In this document: positions 1-5,648 of the stretch, in pieces
How positions within the stretch are numbered: position 1 is the stretch's first letter
Layout: every line of letters begins with the position of its first letter
Assembly (NCBI GenBank): GCA_031430695.1
Contig: JANPBZ010000122.1
Coordinates: 1-7,245 of the forward strand
Length of the DNA stretch: 7,245 nucleotides
Direction of reading: 5' to 3'
Source: JAENVT01 sp031430695
Lineage (GTDB): Bacteria > Actinomycetota > Acidimicrobiia > Acidimicrobiales > Ilumatobacteraceae
The notes under the pieces: generated by a model
What the model was told of the DNA's origin: nothing
Database searches by the model: none
The model's input: the letters and a program-made list of their open reading frames with translations, nothing else
Made by a program: the position numbers and the translations under genes

Positions 1-903
1 GATCGCGACTCCATCGATCACCGTGTCTTCGGCGACGGCTCGCCACAGCCCTTGCGTCGGGGATTCGATGCGGAGTACTTCCTCGACGAAGTCGGCGATG
101 CGCGTGCGGTCACCAGCAAGCCGGTCGTACAACCCGGGCTCACGCAGCAGGATCCACAGCCCGGACGCCATGGCGAACGTCGTGGTCTCGTTGCCGCCGA
201 TGAACAGGTGGTCGACGGTGGTGATGATCTCCTGATCCGTCAGCGATCGTTCGCCGGCGAAACTGGCTTGTGTGAGCGAGGTGATGATGTCGTTGCCGGG
301 ATTCGAGCGCCTTTCGGCGATTGCCGCCTTCAGGTAGTCGTAGAACTCGACGACCTGCTCGGCGACCCACACATCCTCGTCGGGTTCGAGTTTGCGGATG
401 AACGGCAACACCCACGCGGAGCTCCAGGCCCGGAGCTGATCGAGGTCCTCGAGCGGCAGCCCGAGCATGTAGGTGATCACGCGAGATGGAAGCTTCGATG
501 AGTACTGCGCGATCCATTCGACGTGTCCGTCACCCTCGAACTCGCTGAACAGCACGTCGATCGATTGCTCGATGAATGGACGCCACTGGTCCAGACCGTC
601 ACCGCCGAGGAAGTGATCAACGAGGTCGCGGTAGTGGCGGTGAACGGGCGGATTCGTGCCGAGCGGCGTCATCCGTTCCCACCCGCCCCGGTCGTACACC
701 TGCTGTGCGGCCGGTGACCGACGTTTGCTGGCACCGGTCGGGAAGGTCTTCTGATGCCGCAACACGTGCATGATGTCGTGGTAGCGACTGATCACGTACT
801 CGTTGGTTCCCGGCACCAGGTAGACCGGCTGCTCATCGCGCAGGTATTGGTACGTCGGGTACCAGTCCTCCTGCGTCTCGTCACTGAACAGATCGACGCG
901 CAT
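1..903 (-). CDS. Cytochrome P450, N-terminal 301 residues (C-terminus beyond left edge)
   Basis: Haem monooxygenase of the soluble bacterial class, expected to hydroxylate a small hydrophobic substrate with electrons from a ferredoxin partner, neither of which is in the window. Seen in the translation: a helix-C H-x3-R pair (H88, R92, in a stretch beginning NPPVH) that normally contacts haem propionates; the I-helix oxygen-activation motif GGNETT at residues 236-241; and the K-helix ExxR as E275-V-L-R278. The haem-ligand Cys loop would follow about 50-70 residues later and is cut off by the window edge. The start is ATG at 903-901; an in-frame TAG lies seven codons upstream with no other start between, so the N-terminus is secure. 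No Shine-Dalgarno sequence precedes it, suggesting a leaderless message. It is transcribed divergently from the ABM/hot-dog operon, so the two may be co-regulated. Family is certain; subfamily and substrate are not assigned. Confidence 0.95.
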   Translation of the reverse strand, partial: MRVDLFSDETQEDWYPTYQYLRDEQPVYLVPGTNEYVISRYHDIMHVLRHQKTFPTGASKRRSPAAQQVYDRGGWERMTPLGTNPPVHRHYRDLVDHFLGGDGLDQWRPFIEQSIDVLFSEFEGDGHVEWIAQYSSKLPSRVITYMLGLPLEDLDQLRAWSSAWVLPFIRKLEPDEDVWVAEQVVEFYDYLKAAIAERRSNPGNDIITSLTQASFAGERSLTDQEIITTVDHLFIGGNETTTFAMASGLWILLREPGLYDRLAGDRTRIADFVEEVLRIESPTQGLWRAVAEDTVIDGVAI

Positions 904-909
904 GGCAAG

Positions 910-915
910 AACATA
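910..915 (-). promoter_or_regulatory. Candidate -10 element (TATGTT) for the P450 gene
   Basis: On the minus strand TATGTT matches the actinobacterial TANNNT -10 pattern and lies 6 nt before the P450 ATG. That spacing would place transcription initiation at or next to the A of the start codon, giving a leaderless mRNA, in keeping with the absence of a Shine-Dalgarno sequence. No convincing -35 hexamer is visible. This is inference from pattern and spacing only. Confidence 0.35.
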
Positions 916-924
916 CCAGTCGGC

Positions 925-930
925 TAGTTT
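925..930 (+). promoter_or_regulatory. Candidate -10 element (TAGTTT) for the ABM/hot-dog operon
   Basis: TAGTTT fits TANNNT and lies 7 nt before ATG 938, the spacing expected for leaderless initiation. It supports choosing ATG 938 over ATG 902 as the start of the first operon gene. It sits 9 bp from the opposing P450 -10 candidate, so the two promoters would compete for or share bound proteins. Inference from pattern and spacing only. Confidence 0.35.
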
Positions 931-937
931 CTGGAAA

Positions 938-1375
938 ATGGTCGTCGTGCTCGCCCACATCACCGTTGCTCCAGGTCGTGAAGCGATGTTCGAACGAGCG
1001 GCGCGCGAGCTCGCCGCGGTGACGCTGGAGCGAGAGCCAGGGATCCGCCGGTACGAGTATCTCCGCCTGTCCGACCCGGGGAGCTACCTGGCGACACTCG
1101 CGTTCGACGACTACGACGCCTTCGTCGAGCACCAGGCGAGCCAGCATCATTTCGTGATCGCCGGCGCGATGCGCGACTTCATCACCAGCCTTCGTCTGGA
1201 ACGTGTCGATCCGGTGCCCGGCTGTTCGGAGCTCGCCACGCCCAGCTCGGCCGACGAGACGATCGAACCGACGTCACTCGGCCCGGTCGACGAGTCGGTT
1301 CTCACCACCCGACGCGACCACTACCGGGAGCGTTACCCGCTGAACCCGCCGACCTGGTGGGACGCGATGGGATGA
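938..1375 (+). CDS. ABM-fold (antibiotic biosynthesis monooxygenase-like) protein with C-terminal tail
   Basis: A 145-residue protein whose first ~95 residues look like the dimeric alpha/beta-barrel ABM family (small cofactor-free monooxygenases, or stress/metabolite-handling proteins). Seen: an N-terminal beta strand VVVLAHITV, a helix from P12, the family-like EPGIRRYEYLR segment at residues 33-43, a DPGSYLATL strand at 46-54, then a helix with clustered histidines (H65, H70, H71). Residues ~96-145 form an extra polar tail ending in an aromatic/proline-rich NPPTWWDAMG, which a minimal ABM protein lacks. ATG 938 is preferred over in-frame ATG 902 because it starts directly at the first strand, avoids overlap with the divergent P450 start, and has a TANNNT box 7 nt upstream. 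First gene of the operon; its TGA overlaps the next ATG. Actual oxygenase activity is not established, since many family members have other roles. Confidence 0.8.
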   Translation: MVVVLAHITVAPGREAMFERAARELAAVTLEREPGIRRYEYLRLSDPGSYLATLAFDDYDAFVEHQASQHHFVIAGAMRDFITSLRLERVDPVPGCSELATPSSADETIEPTSLGPVDESVLTTRRDHYRERYPLNPPTWWDAMG

Positions 1376-1806
1376 CCGACGCCGAACTCGCGGCACTGGT
1401 CGGGACGCAGTTTCCCGGCGGCGACTACACGATCGCCCATTGGGAGAATGCGTTGCTGACCGATTGCACCGAGCGTCCACCGATGTCCGGCGACCTGGCG
1501 CACCCGATCGTGCTCTTCCACGTTCCGATCCAAGGAGTCGGCACGTCGATCGATGCACTCTTCGAACTCGGCGATGGAGATGGTCGCGCGGGTTCGGTGA
1601 CCCTGCTCGGATACGACTGGGAGTATCTGCGGCCACTGCGCGAGAGCTGCCAATACAACCTTGGAGGCGGCATTGTCAGTGCCGAGCGAACACGCGACGA
1701 ACAGGGCAACGCGGTGCACGACGACATCGCGTTCTCGATCGAATTGCGCGAGCCCGAGGGCGAGCTCGCTGCTCGAGTCACCAACCGCTGGCGGTTCGTG
1801 CGATGA
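1372..1806 (+). CDS. FAS1-type dehydratase-domain (hot-dog fold) protein, probable non-catalytic hydratase subunit
   Basis: A 144-residue protein resembling the N-terminal half of MaoC/FAS1-like dehydratases. It opens with GTQFPGGDYTIAHWENALL (residues 11-29), which fits the N-terminal strand and helix, and ends with a strand-rich half in which ELAARVTNRWRFVR is terminal. I see no D-x4-H hydratase motif. In known two-subunit enzymes such as mycobacterial HadAB or ChsH1-ChsH2, one hot-dog subunit lacks the catalytic pair and shapes the binding tunnel while the partner carries it. The next gene does carry the motif, so a heteromeric enoyl-thioester hydratase/dehydratase is the likely product. 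The start at 1372 is set by the ATGA overlap with the upstream stop; an earlier in-frame ATG at 1357 would overlap the upstream gene more. Likely translationally coupled on both sides. Acts in the cytoplasm; substrate unknown. Confidence 0.75.
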   Translation: MTDAELAALVGTQFPGGDYTIAHWENALLTDCTERPPMSGDLAHPIVLFHVPIQGVGTSIDALFELGDGDGRAGSVTLLGYDWEYLRPLRESCQYNLGGGIVSAERTRDEQGNAVHDDIAFSIELREPEGELAARVTNRWRFVR

Positions 1807-2225
1807 ACGCAACACCGCGAGTTGGCGACCGGATCCCGCCGTTTCACATCGGGTCGGTCGACCCGCAGCGGATGAAGACGATGGCGGCGATTCTGCGCGA
1901 CCCGTACCCGATCCACTGGGATCGCGATGCAACCGCTGCGCTGGGGCTAGGTGGTCGCACGGTCAATCAAGGTCCGCTCAATCTTGGCTACATCGCCAAC
2001 ATGTTGATGGCTTGGGCGGGTGATGATGCGATCCGCCGGCTGACGGTTGAGTTCCACTCCCGAGTGCTCGATGGCGATGCCGTCGTGGCGAACGGTGTTG
2101 TCGACTCGGTGACGGCGACAGACTCGGGCTGGACGGCGACGTGCTCGGTGTGGCTCGAGCGCGGACCTGACCGGGTCGTCAGCGGAACCGCCGACGTGGC
2201 ATCGTGCCACCGCACCGTTCAGTGA
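1803..2225 (+). CDS. MaoC-like hot-dog hydratase, catalytic subunit
   Basis: A 140-residue protein with the (R)-hydratase signature: the sequence RDPYPIHWDRDAT (residues 32-44) supplies the D-x4-H pair as D33 and H38. A helix containing GGRTVNQGPLNLGYIANML (50-68) and the strand block TVEFHSRVLDGDAVVANG follow, as in MaoC family members. The reaction expected of the family is reversible hydration of a trans-2-enoyl thioester. At 140 residues it is a single hot-dog domain, so it must pair; the adjacent motif-less hot-dog protein is the obvious partner. The ATG lies inside an ATGA overlap with that gene's stop, indicating tight coupling. The family assignment is strong. The pathway (fatty acyl, sterol side chain, aromatic acid or polyketide) is not readable from the sequence. 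Confidence 0.85.
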   Translation: MNATPRVGDRIPPFHIGSVDPQRMKTMAAILRDPYPIHWDRDATAALGLGGRTVNQGPLNLGYIANMLMAWAGDDAIRRLTVEFHSRVLDGDAVVANGVVDSVTATDSGWTATCSVWLERGPDRVVSGTADVASCHRTVQ

Positions 2226-2236
2226 CCGCGCGGCCG

Positions 2237-2242
2237 AAGGAG
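2237..2242 (+). promoter_or_regulatory. Ribosome binding site AAGGAG that fixes a GTG start
   Basis: AAGGAG is 7 nt upstream of GTG 2250. It is the strongest Shine-Dalgarno sequence in the operon and decides the start of the PEP-utilizer gene, which begins with GTG and follows a 24-nt gap rather than an ATGA overlap. Confidence 0.8.
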
Positions 2243-2249
2243 AACATTC

Positions 2250-3983
2250 GTGAGCAACGACAGCACATGGTTCGGAGATTCGACGCTCGAAGATCGATTT
2301 CCGGCATGGACGCGGGGCAACGCCGCCGACGTGTTTCCCGAGCCGTTCAGTCCACTCGGGCAGAGCCTCGTGCTGCGCCAAGGCATGTGCAGAGGCTTGC
2401 GCGATGGCTACATCTCGATCGGCGCGCTCGACTATGACGAATTCGTCGACCCGGAGCTTCCCGAGCTCTTCAAGATCTTCGGCGGGTATCCGTACAACCC
2501 GCTGTCGATGACCCGGGTTCTCGGCGCCCGCATGCCAGGCGCGTCGCCGGAGATGATCGACAAGGCCTTCTTCGACGAGCGCGACGAGGTCCCGCCCTAC
2601 GAGCACCAGCCATGGCACGACTCGCCGGCGCACGAGGCCCGGCTGGCGGCCTCGATGGGATGGGCGATGTCGACCGACTCACTTCCCGAGCTCGACGCCG
2701 ACAAAGCCCTCGCTCGAAGCCTTCGCGAGCAGCGCCCGAATCTGTCTGAGCTCACTGACGCGGCGCTGATCGCCAGGGCACGGTCGATGGTGCCGTACGT
2801 GCAGCAGACGTTCGAGAACGCGATGCGCATCTCGTCGCTCTCGCCGCTCGGCACGGGTGCGCTCGCCGCGATTTGCGATGGGCTCGGGGATGCGAGCTTG
2901 TCGATCCGCTTACTGGCCGGGATCGACGTCGATTCGGCCGCACCGTCGCACGCGATGTGGGACCTCGGTCGCAACGCTCGCAACTCCGCAGTCGTCAACG
3001 CGTCGTTCGAGGCCGGCCCCGACGACGTACTCGATCGCTTGCGCGCGTCCGACGACCCGGCTGCGGCCGCGTTCCTTGCACAGTTCGAGCGGTTCTTGTT
3101 CGATCACGGCTCACGGGCGCAGAACGAATACGACCTGCGCTCGGCATCGTGGGAGGTCAGCCCGCGCATCGCGCTCGCTGCGATCAACCTGATGCGCAAG
3201 TCGGACGAGTCTGTGTCACCGGCCGCCAGGCACGCGGCATCGGTGACCGAGCGCGATCGCATACTCACCGAGGTGCGCCAGAAGATCGCGGACGATGCCG
3301 AGACCGCCGGTCTGTTCGAAGCCGGGCTGCAGTCCGCTCGCATCTTCCTTGCCGGCCGCGAGCGCGCCAAGACCAACGTCGTCCGTGTGATCAACGAAAT
3401 GCGCGTGGCGCTGAGGGAGTTCGGGACGCGACTCGTCGAACTCGGCGTGATCGACGAAGTCGAACACGTCTTCATGCTGACCGACGCCGAACTCGATCAG
3501 ATCCGCTTCGAGCCGGAGGCGTTCAAACCGATCATCGCCCAACGGTGGACGCAGTACCAGACGTTGTTCGACTATGAGCCGCTGTTCGTGGTGAACGGAC
3601 GTGTTCCTCTCCTCAGCGAGATGACGCGCCGCGGCGACAAGCAACTGACCAAGGCCGCATCTGGCACGGTGCTGCACGGCACGGCCGGCTCGGGTGGCGT
3701 CGCCACCGGGCGCGCCCGCGTAGTGCTCGATGCCGCCGACCCGCAAGGGCTCGAGCCCGGCGACGTACTGATCGCCCCGCAAACCGATCCGTCATGGGTG
3801 CCGCTCTTCGTGCCCGCCGCGGCCGTCGTGGTCAACGTCGGTGCAATGGGCAGCCACGCGATGATCGTGTCGCGCGAGCTGGGCATCCCATGCGTGGCTT
3901 CCGTCGCCGATGCCACCGGCATCATCCCCGACGGCGTCATCGTCACCGTCGACGGCAACGCTGGAACCGTCACGATCCACTGA
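2250..3983 (+). CDS. PEP-utilizer-type phosphohistidine (swivelling) domain protein lacking an ATP-grasp domain
   Basis: A 577-residue protein. Residues ~474-577 form the mobile swivelling domain of PEP synthase, pyruvate phosphate dikinase and rifampicin phosphotransferase: ATGRARV (485-491), the conserved TDPSWVPLF (512-520), and the phosphate-accepting histidine in GSH (H536) followed by SRELGIPCV. Residues 1-~470 are mostly helical and show no Walker or ATP-grasp signature, so no nucleotide-binding domain is present. The size and layout recall the ~70 kDa alpha subunit of phenylphosphate synthase (PpsA), which works with a separate ATP-grasp subunit, or rifampicin phosphotransferase minus its N-terminal third. 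In those enzymes the histidine ferries phosphate from ATP to a substrate hydroxyl. Last gene of the operon and next to hot-dog, ABM and P450 genes, so phosphorylation of a pathway intermediate is plausible. The missing ATP-grasp partner must lie elsewhere, or the protein works differently. The GTG start is set by AAGGAG. Confidence 0.85.
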   Translation: MSNDSTWFGDSTLEDRFPAWTRGNAADVFPEPFSPLGQSLVLRQGMCRGLRDGYISIGALDYDEFVDPELPELFKIFGGYPYNPLSMTRVLGARMPGASPEMIDKAFFDERDEVPPYEHQPWHDSPAHEARLAASMGWAMSTDSLPELDADKALARSLREQRPNLSELTDAALIARARSMVPYVQQTFENAMRISSLSPLGTGALAAICDGLGDASLSIRLLAGIDVDSAAPSHAMWDLGRNARNSAVVNASFEAGPDDVLDRLRASDDPAAAAFLAQFERFLFDHGSRAQNEYDLRSASWEVSPRIALAAINLMRKSDESVSPAARHAASVTERDRILTEVRQKIADDAETAGLFEAGLQSARIFLAGRERAKTNVVRVINEMRVALREFGTRLVELGVIDEVEHVFMLTDAELDQIRFEPEAFKPIIAQRWTQYQTLFDYEPLFVVNGRVPLLSEMTRRGDKQLTKAASGTVLHGTAGSGGVATGRARVVLDAADPQGLEPGDVLIAPQTDPSWVPLFVPAAAVVVNVGAMGSHAMIVSRELGIPCVASVADATGIIPDGVIVTVDGNAGTVTIH

Positions 3984-4088
3984 CGTTCTGGCCACACTGA
4001 CGATCAGGCCACACTGACGTTCTGGCCACTGACGTTCTGGCCACTGACGATCAGGCCACACTGACGATCAGGCCACTGACGATCAGGC
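3981..4088. repeat. Seven-unit tandem repeat between convergent genes (15/17-bp units, two subtypes)
   Basis: Units start at 3981, 3998, 4015, 4030, 4045, 4062 and 4077 (last one partial, 12 nt). Two subtypes occur: TGACGTTCTGGCCAC (units 1, 3, 4) and TGACGATCAGGCCAC (units 2, 5, 6, 7). Each either stops there (15 bp) or adds AC (17 bp: units 1, 2, 5). The first unit begins exactly at the TGA stop of the PEP-utilizer gene, and the last supplies, on the other strand, the TGA stop of the SDR gene. Copies of a subtype are otherwise identical, pointing to recent expansion. Hairpins are possible in each unit and its flank (see the terminator entry). It is not a CRISPR array because there are no spacers. 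Confidence 0.95.
3984..4082. terminator. Possible bidirectional terminator made of the repeat hairpins
   Basis: The only sequence between the two convergent stop codons is the repeat array. GGCCACTGACGTTCTGGCC can form a 5-bp GGCCA/TGGCC stem. The other subtype, GGCCACTGACGATCAGGCC, can instead form CTGA/TCAG around CGA, extended by GGC/GCC across a two-base bulge. Short G/C-rich stems without a U tract are weak intrinsic terminators in classical terms, though actinobacterial terminators often lack U tracts. Function is inferred from position. Confidence 0.35.
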
Positions 4089-4901
4089 GTCAGCGCCGGC
4101 TACCTCGATCATCCCAGCGGCACTCGTCAAGCGTGTCGACCCACCGTTGACGGTGCGGCCGGCGTCAACGACCAGTGTGTGGCCGTTGACGAACTTGGAC
4201 TCGTCACTGGCCAGGTACAGGGCCGCGTTGGCGATGTCGCCGACATCGCCAGCAATGCCATATCGGCGGCGTTGATCTGCGGCGACGGCCTCGATGTCGG
4301 CTGGCGTGCCGCCAATCGCAACAGCCGTGAGGGGCGTTGGGATCGTGCCGGGAGCGATGGCGTTCGCCCGCACGCCGTGTTGGACGAGTTCGCTGGCGAT
4401 CGACTTGGTCAGCCCGATCACTGCGCTCTTTGCGGCCGAGTAAGCGTGCGGCCCGAGCCCGCCCATCACCCCAGCAACGCTCGTCGTCGAAATGATCGAG
4501 CCGCTCCCCTGCGGCACCATCACGTTGGCGGCGTACTTGCACCCGTAGAACACCGAGTTGAGCAACACGTCGATGGTCGTCTTCCACGCGGCCGGATCGA
4601 TCTCACCGATCGGACCGATGGCACCGATGATCCCGGCGTTGTTGAACATCACATCGAGCCGACCCCAGGTATCCACCGCCAACTGGATCGCGGCCGCCAC
4701 CTGAGCCTGATCGGTCACGTCACACGTGATCGCTAGAGCCGAGTCCCCCATCTCGCCGGCGACGACGCGTGCCAGATCCCCTTGGAGGTCGGCGACCACG
4801 ACACGGGCCCCATGTTCAACGAAGGCTCGAGCGGTCGCTGCCCCAATGCCACTCGCCGCTCCGGTGATGACGGTGACTTTGCCGTTCAAACGATCACCCA
4901 T
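4083..4901 (-). CDS. Short-chain dehydrogenase/reductase (classical SDR), NAD-type
   Basis: A 272-residue Rossmann-fold oxidoreductase with all classical motifs: cofactor loop TGAASGIG (residues 13-20), acidic D38 at the end of strand beta-2 (favours NAD(H) over NADP(H)), CDVTD (60-64), NNAG (87-90), and the catalytic set N115, S141, Y154, K158 (Y-SAA-K). A C-terminal FVNGHTLVVDAG segment is typical, and the last ~25 residues (after GRTVNGG) are a slightly longer tail than usual. Expected reaction: reversible oxidation of a secondary alcohol to a ketone on a small or steroid-like substrate, in the cytoplasm. The start is ATG 4901, fixed by AAGGAG 6 nt upstream; an in-frame ATG at 4952 would add 17 residues without such a site. 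It converges on the PEP-utilizer gene across the tandem repeat, so it is a separate transcription unit, though probably of the same metabolic neighbourhood. Exact substrate unknown. Confidence 0.93.
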   Translation of the reverse strand: MGDRLNGKVTVITGAASGIGAATARAFVEHGARVVVADLQGDLARVVAGEMGDSALAITCDVTDQAQVAAAIQLAVDTWGRLDVMFNNAGIIGAIGPIGEIDPAAWKTTIDVLLNSVFYGCKYAANVMVPQGSGSIISTTSVAGVMGGLGPHAYSAAKSAVIGLTKSIASELVQHGVRANAIAPGTIPTPLTAVAIGGTPADIEAVAADQRRRYGIAGDVGDIANAALYLASDESKFVNGHTLVVDAGRTVNGGSTRLTSAAGMIEVAGADA

Positions 4902-5017
4902 AGTGCGCTCCTTCTCTGCAATGTGCCGCAAGCCTCGCGCGAGCCGGCACAATCCGGGTCGTGGTCGTGGATGTCGAGCGCAGCATTGATCAGCCGGGCG
5001 TCGGCCGAATCACTCAT
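4886..5017 (-). CDS. Doubtful 43-residue ORF between the tRNA fragment and the SDR gene
   Basis: The reading frame from ATG 5017 begins MSDSADARLINAALDIHDHD and ends 16 nt inside the SDR gene. Its first ~30 codons are rich in third-position G/C, as real genes here are. It has no clear ribosome binding site (only AAGAAA-like sequence 10 nt upstream) and starts 13 nt after the tRNA CCA end. It could be a coupled leader peptide for the SDR gene, the beginning of a decayed gene, or chance. I recognise no family. Confidence 0.2.
   Translation of the reverse strand: MSDSADARLINAALDIHDHDPDCAGSREACGTLQRRSALWVIV
4908..4913 (-). promoter_or_regulatory. Ribosome binding site AAGGAG of the SDR gene
   Basis: On the minus strand AAGGAG precedes ATG 4901 by 6 nt. 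It selects this ATG over the in-frame one 51 nt upstream and matches the 272-residue length usual for the family. Confidence 0.8.
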
Positions 5018-5030
5018 GCCGCAGATTTCT

Positions 5031-5075
5031 TGGTGCGCCCGGAGGGACTCGAACCCCCAACCGTCTGATCCGAAG
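5031..5075 (-). other. tRNA-Arg(UCG) 3' fragment: probable integration attachment site
   Basis: Read on the minus strand, this is nucleotides 32-76 of a tRNA. The anticodon loop is CTTCGGA (5075-5069, anticodon TCG), the 3' anticodon-stem strand TCAGA, and the 5-nt variable loop CGGTT. The T arm is GGGGG / TTCGAGT / CCCTC, with one G-U pair. The acceptor strand CGGGCGC, discriminator A and an encoded CCA end at 5031. The sequence directly 5' of the loop is TCAGC, which cannot pair with TCAGA, and no D arm or 5' acceptor strand follows; the gene is therefore absent upstream of the anticodon loop. Duplication of exactly this part of a tRNA is what tyrosine integrases leave when they recombine in the anticodon loop. 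By polarity, the displaced 3' end faces the chromosome (left) and the element lies to the right, where the intact tRNA-Arg should be found. Confidence 0.85.
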
Positions 5076-5282
5076 GCTGAACCGGGCACGTCCGACTGGT
5101 GCTGATCGATGCCGATTTGTGCCGTCTGAGCTGGAGTTTCGCGATTGGCGTGGATGGAGCAACACGAGCCAACACCGCCACATATCGGACGAATTGATAC
5201 ATCTCCAATACCGATGCGAGGTCATTTCAAGGGTCTGTCCAGCAATCAGATTGGGAACAACTAGCGCCGAGGGAGTTATGTG
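5076..5282. other. Non-coding stretch next to the att scar; no gene recognised
   Basis: This would be the arm of the element flanking the att core. Short open frames here (for example minus-strand reading from TTG 5208) run on through the tRNA fragment and give the sham peptides that tRNA sequence typically yields, so they are not counted as genes. I found no clear direct repeats, integrase arm sites or terminator by eye. Confidence 0.5.
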
Positions 5283-5585
5283 CTACCCGTAGTGTTCGAT
5301 GATCTGCTCAGGGCTGAGCGCAATCTCGTCGGGGTCGGCGCGATTGAAGCGGACGACGTCGTCGATAGTCACCGTCGGTTCGCTGGTGCATGTGCTCTTC
5401 GACCGCGAAAGTGACTCAGCTTCCTCGTGTAGCAGGGCGTGCTGTTCTGAAGGTTGCTCGATTGGCCTATGCCCGAGGAGGCGGGCTGCGATTGTCGGTG
5501 CATCGACGGTTCGTAACCGACTGACGTAGCAGTCGGGTGCAAGCTGAACGACGAGTTCAGCCGTCGCGTGGCACCAACCGGGAGT
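5283..5585 (-). pseudogene. Start-less coding remnant (C-terminal part of an unrecognised protein)
   Basis: A minus-strand frame is open for 100 codons, closed upstream by TGA at 5588-5586 and ending in TAG at 5285-5283. It reads like real protein: it includes DAPTIAARLLGHRPIEQPSE, EEAESLSRSK, and a terminal block TVTIDDVVRFNRADPDEIAL followed by SPEQIIEHYG. There is no ATG and no TTG in the whole frame. The only GTG (5372) would leave 29 residues. The most natural reading is the 3' end of a gene whose 5' part was lost when accessory DNA was rearranged here; the DUF4238 gene begins on the other strand 63 bp beyond the break. Alternatives are a frameshift near 5586 or a CTG start. I do not recognise the family. 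Confidence 0.5.
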
Positions 5586-5648
5586 TCATGGTACGACCCG
5601 GTGTCAACTGTGCGCCTCCGCATCACACCCCTCCGGCATGCTGGAGGC

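Noticed and set aside
902..937. Upstream ATG at 902 as start of the ABM gene
   Set aside because: It shares the palindrome CATG with the P450 start, adds 12 residues before the first beta strand, and lacks a ribosome binding site; ATG 938 fits the family start and the -10 spacing better.
2873..3577. Long arginine-rich plus-strand frame inside the PEP-utilizer gene, and several minus-strand frames over 100 codons within 1274-3997
   Set aside because: Off-frame shadows of strongly coding G/C-rich genes, with extreme Arg/Ala content and no motifs.
3981..4088. Regular short repeats that might be a CRISPR array
   Set aside because: Units are directly adjacent with no unique spacers, and unit length is 15-17 bp.
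5010..5225. Minus-strand ORFs crossing the tRNA fragment, giving peptides with LGVRVPPGAP or GGSSPSGRTK
   Set aside because: These are the well-known sham translations of tRNA 3' halves; the upstream part shows no recognisable protein.
5460..5520. ARLLGHR in the 5283-5585 frame as the LGH box of a tyrosine integrase, which an att site would predict
   Set aside because: No H-x-x-R box precedes it and no catalytic tyrosine follows at the right spacing; a short chance match.
5299..5529. Plus-strand 76-residue ORF opposite the coding remnant
   Set aside because: Serine- and cysteine-rich composition typical of the antisense of a real G/C-rich frame; the minus-strand reading looks like protein.
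5602..5607. Perfect TTGACA on the minus strand as a -35 promoter element
   Set aside because: No TANNNT or TATAAT-like hexamer lies 16-19 bp downstream, and the frame below it has no start codon.
5568..5648. GTG 5568 as start of the DUF4238 gene
   Set aside because: The extra 27 residues carry nothing resembling the family, and the conserved N-terminal block sits right after ATG 5649.
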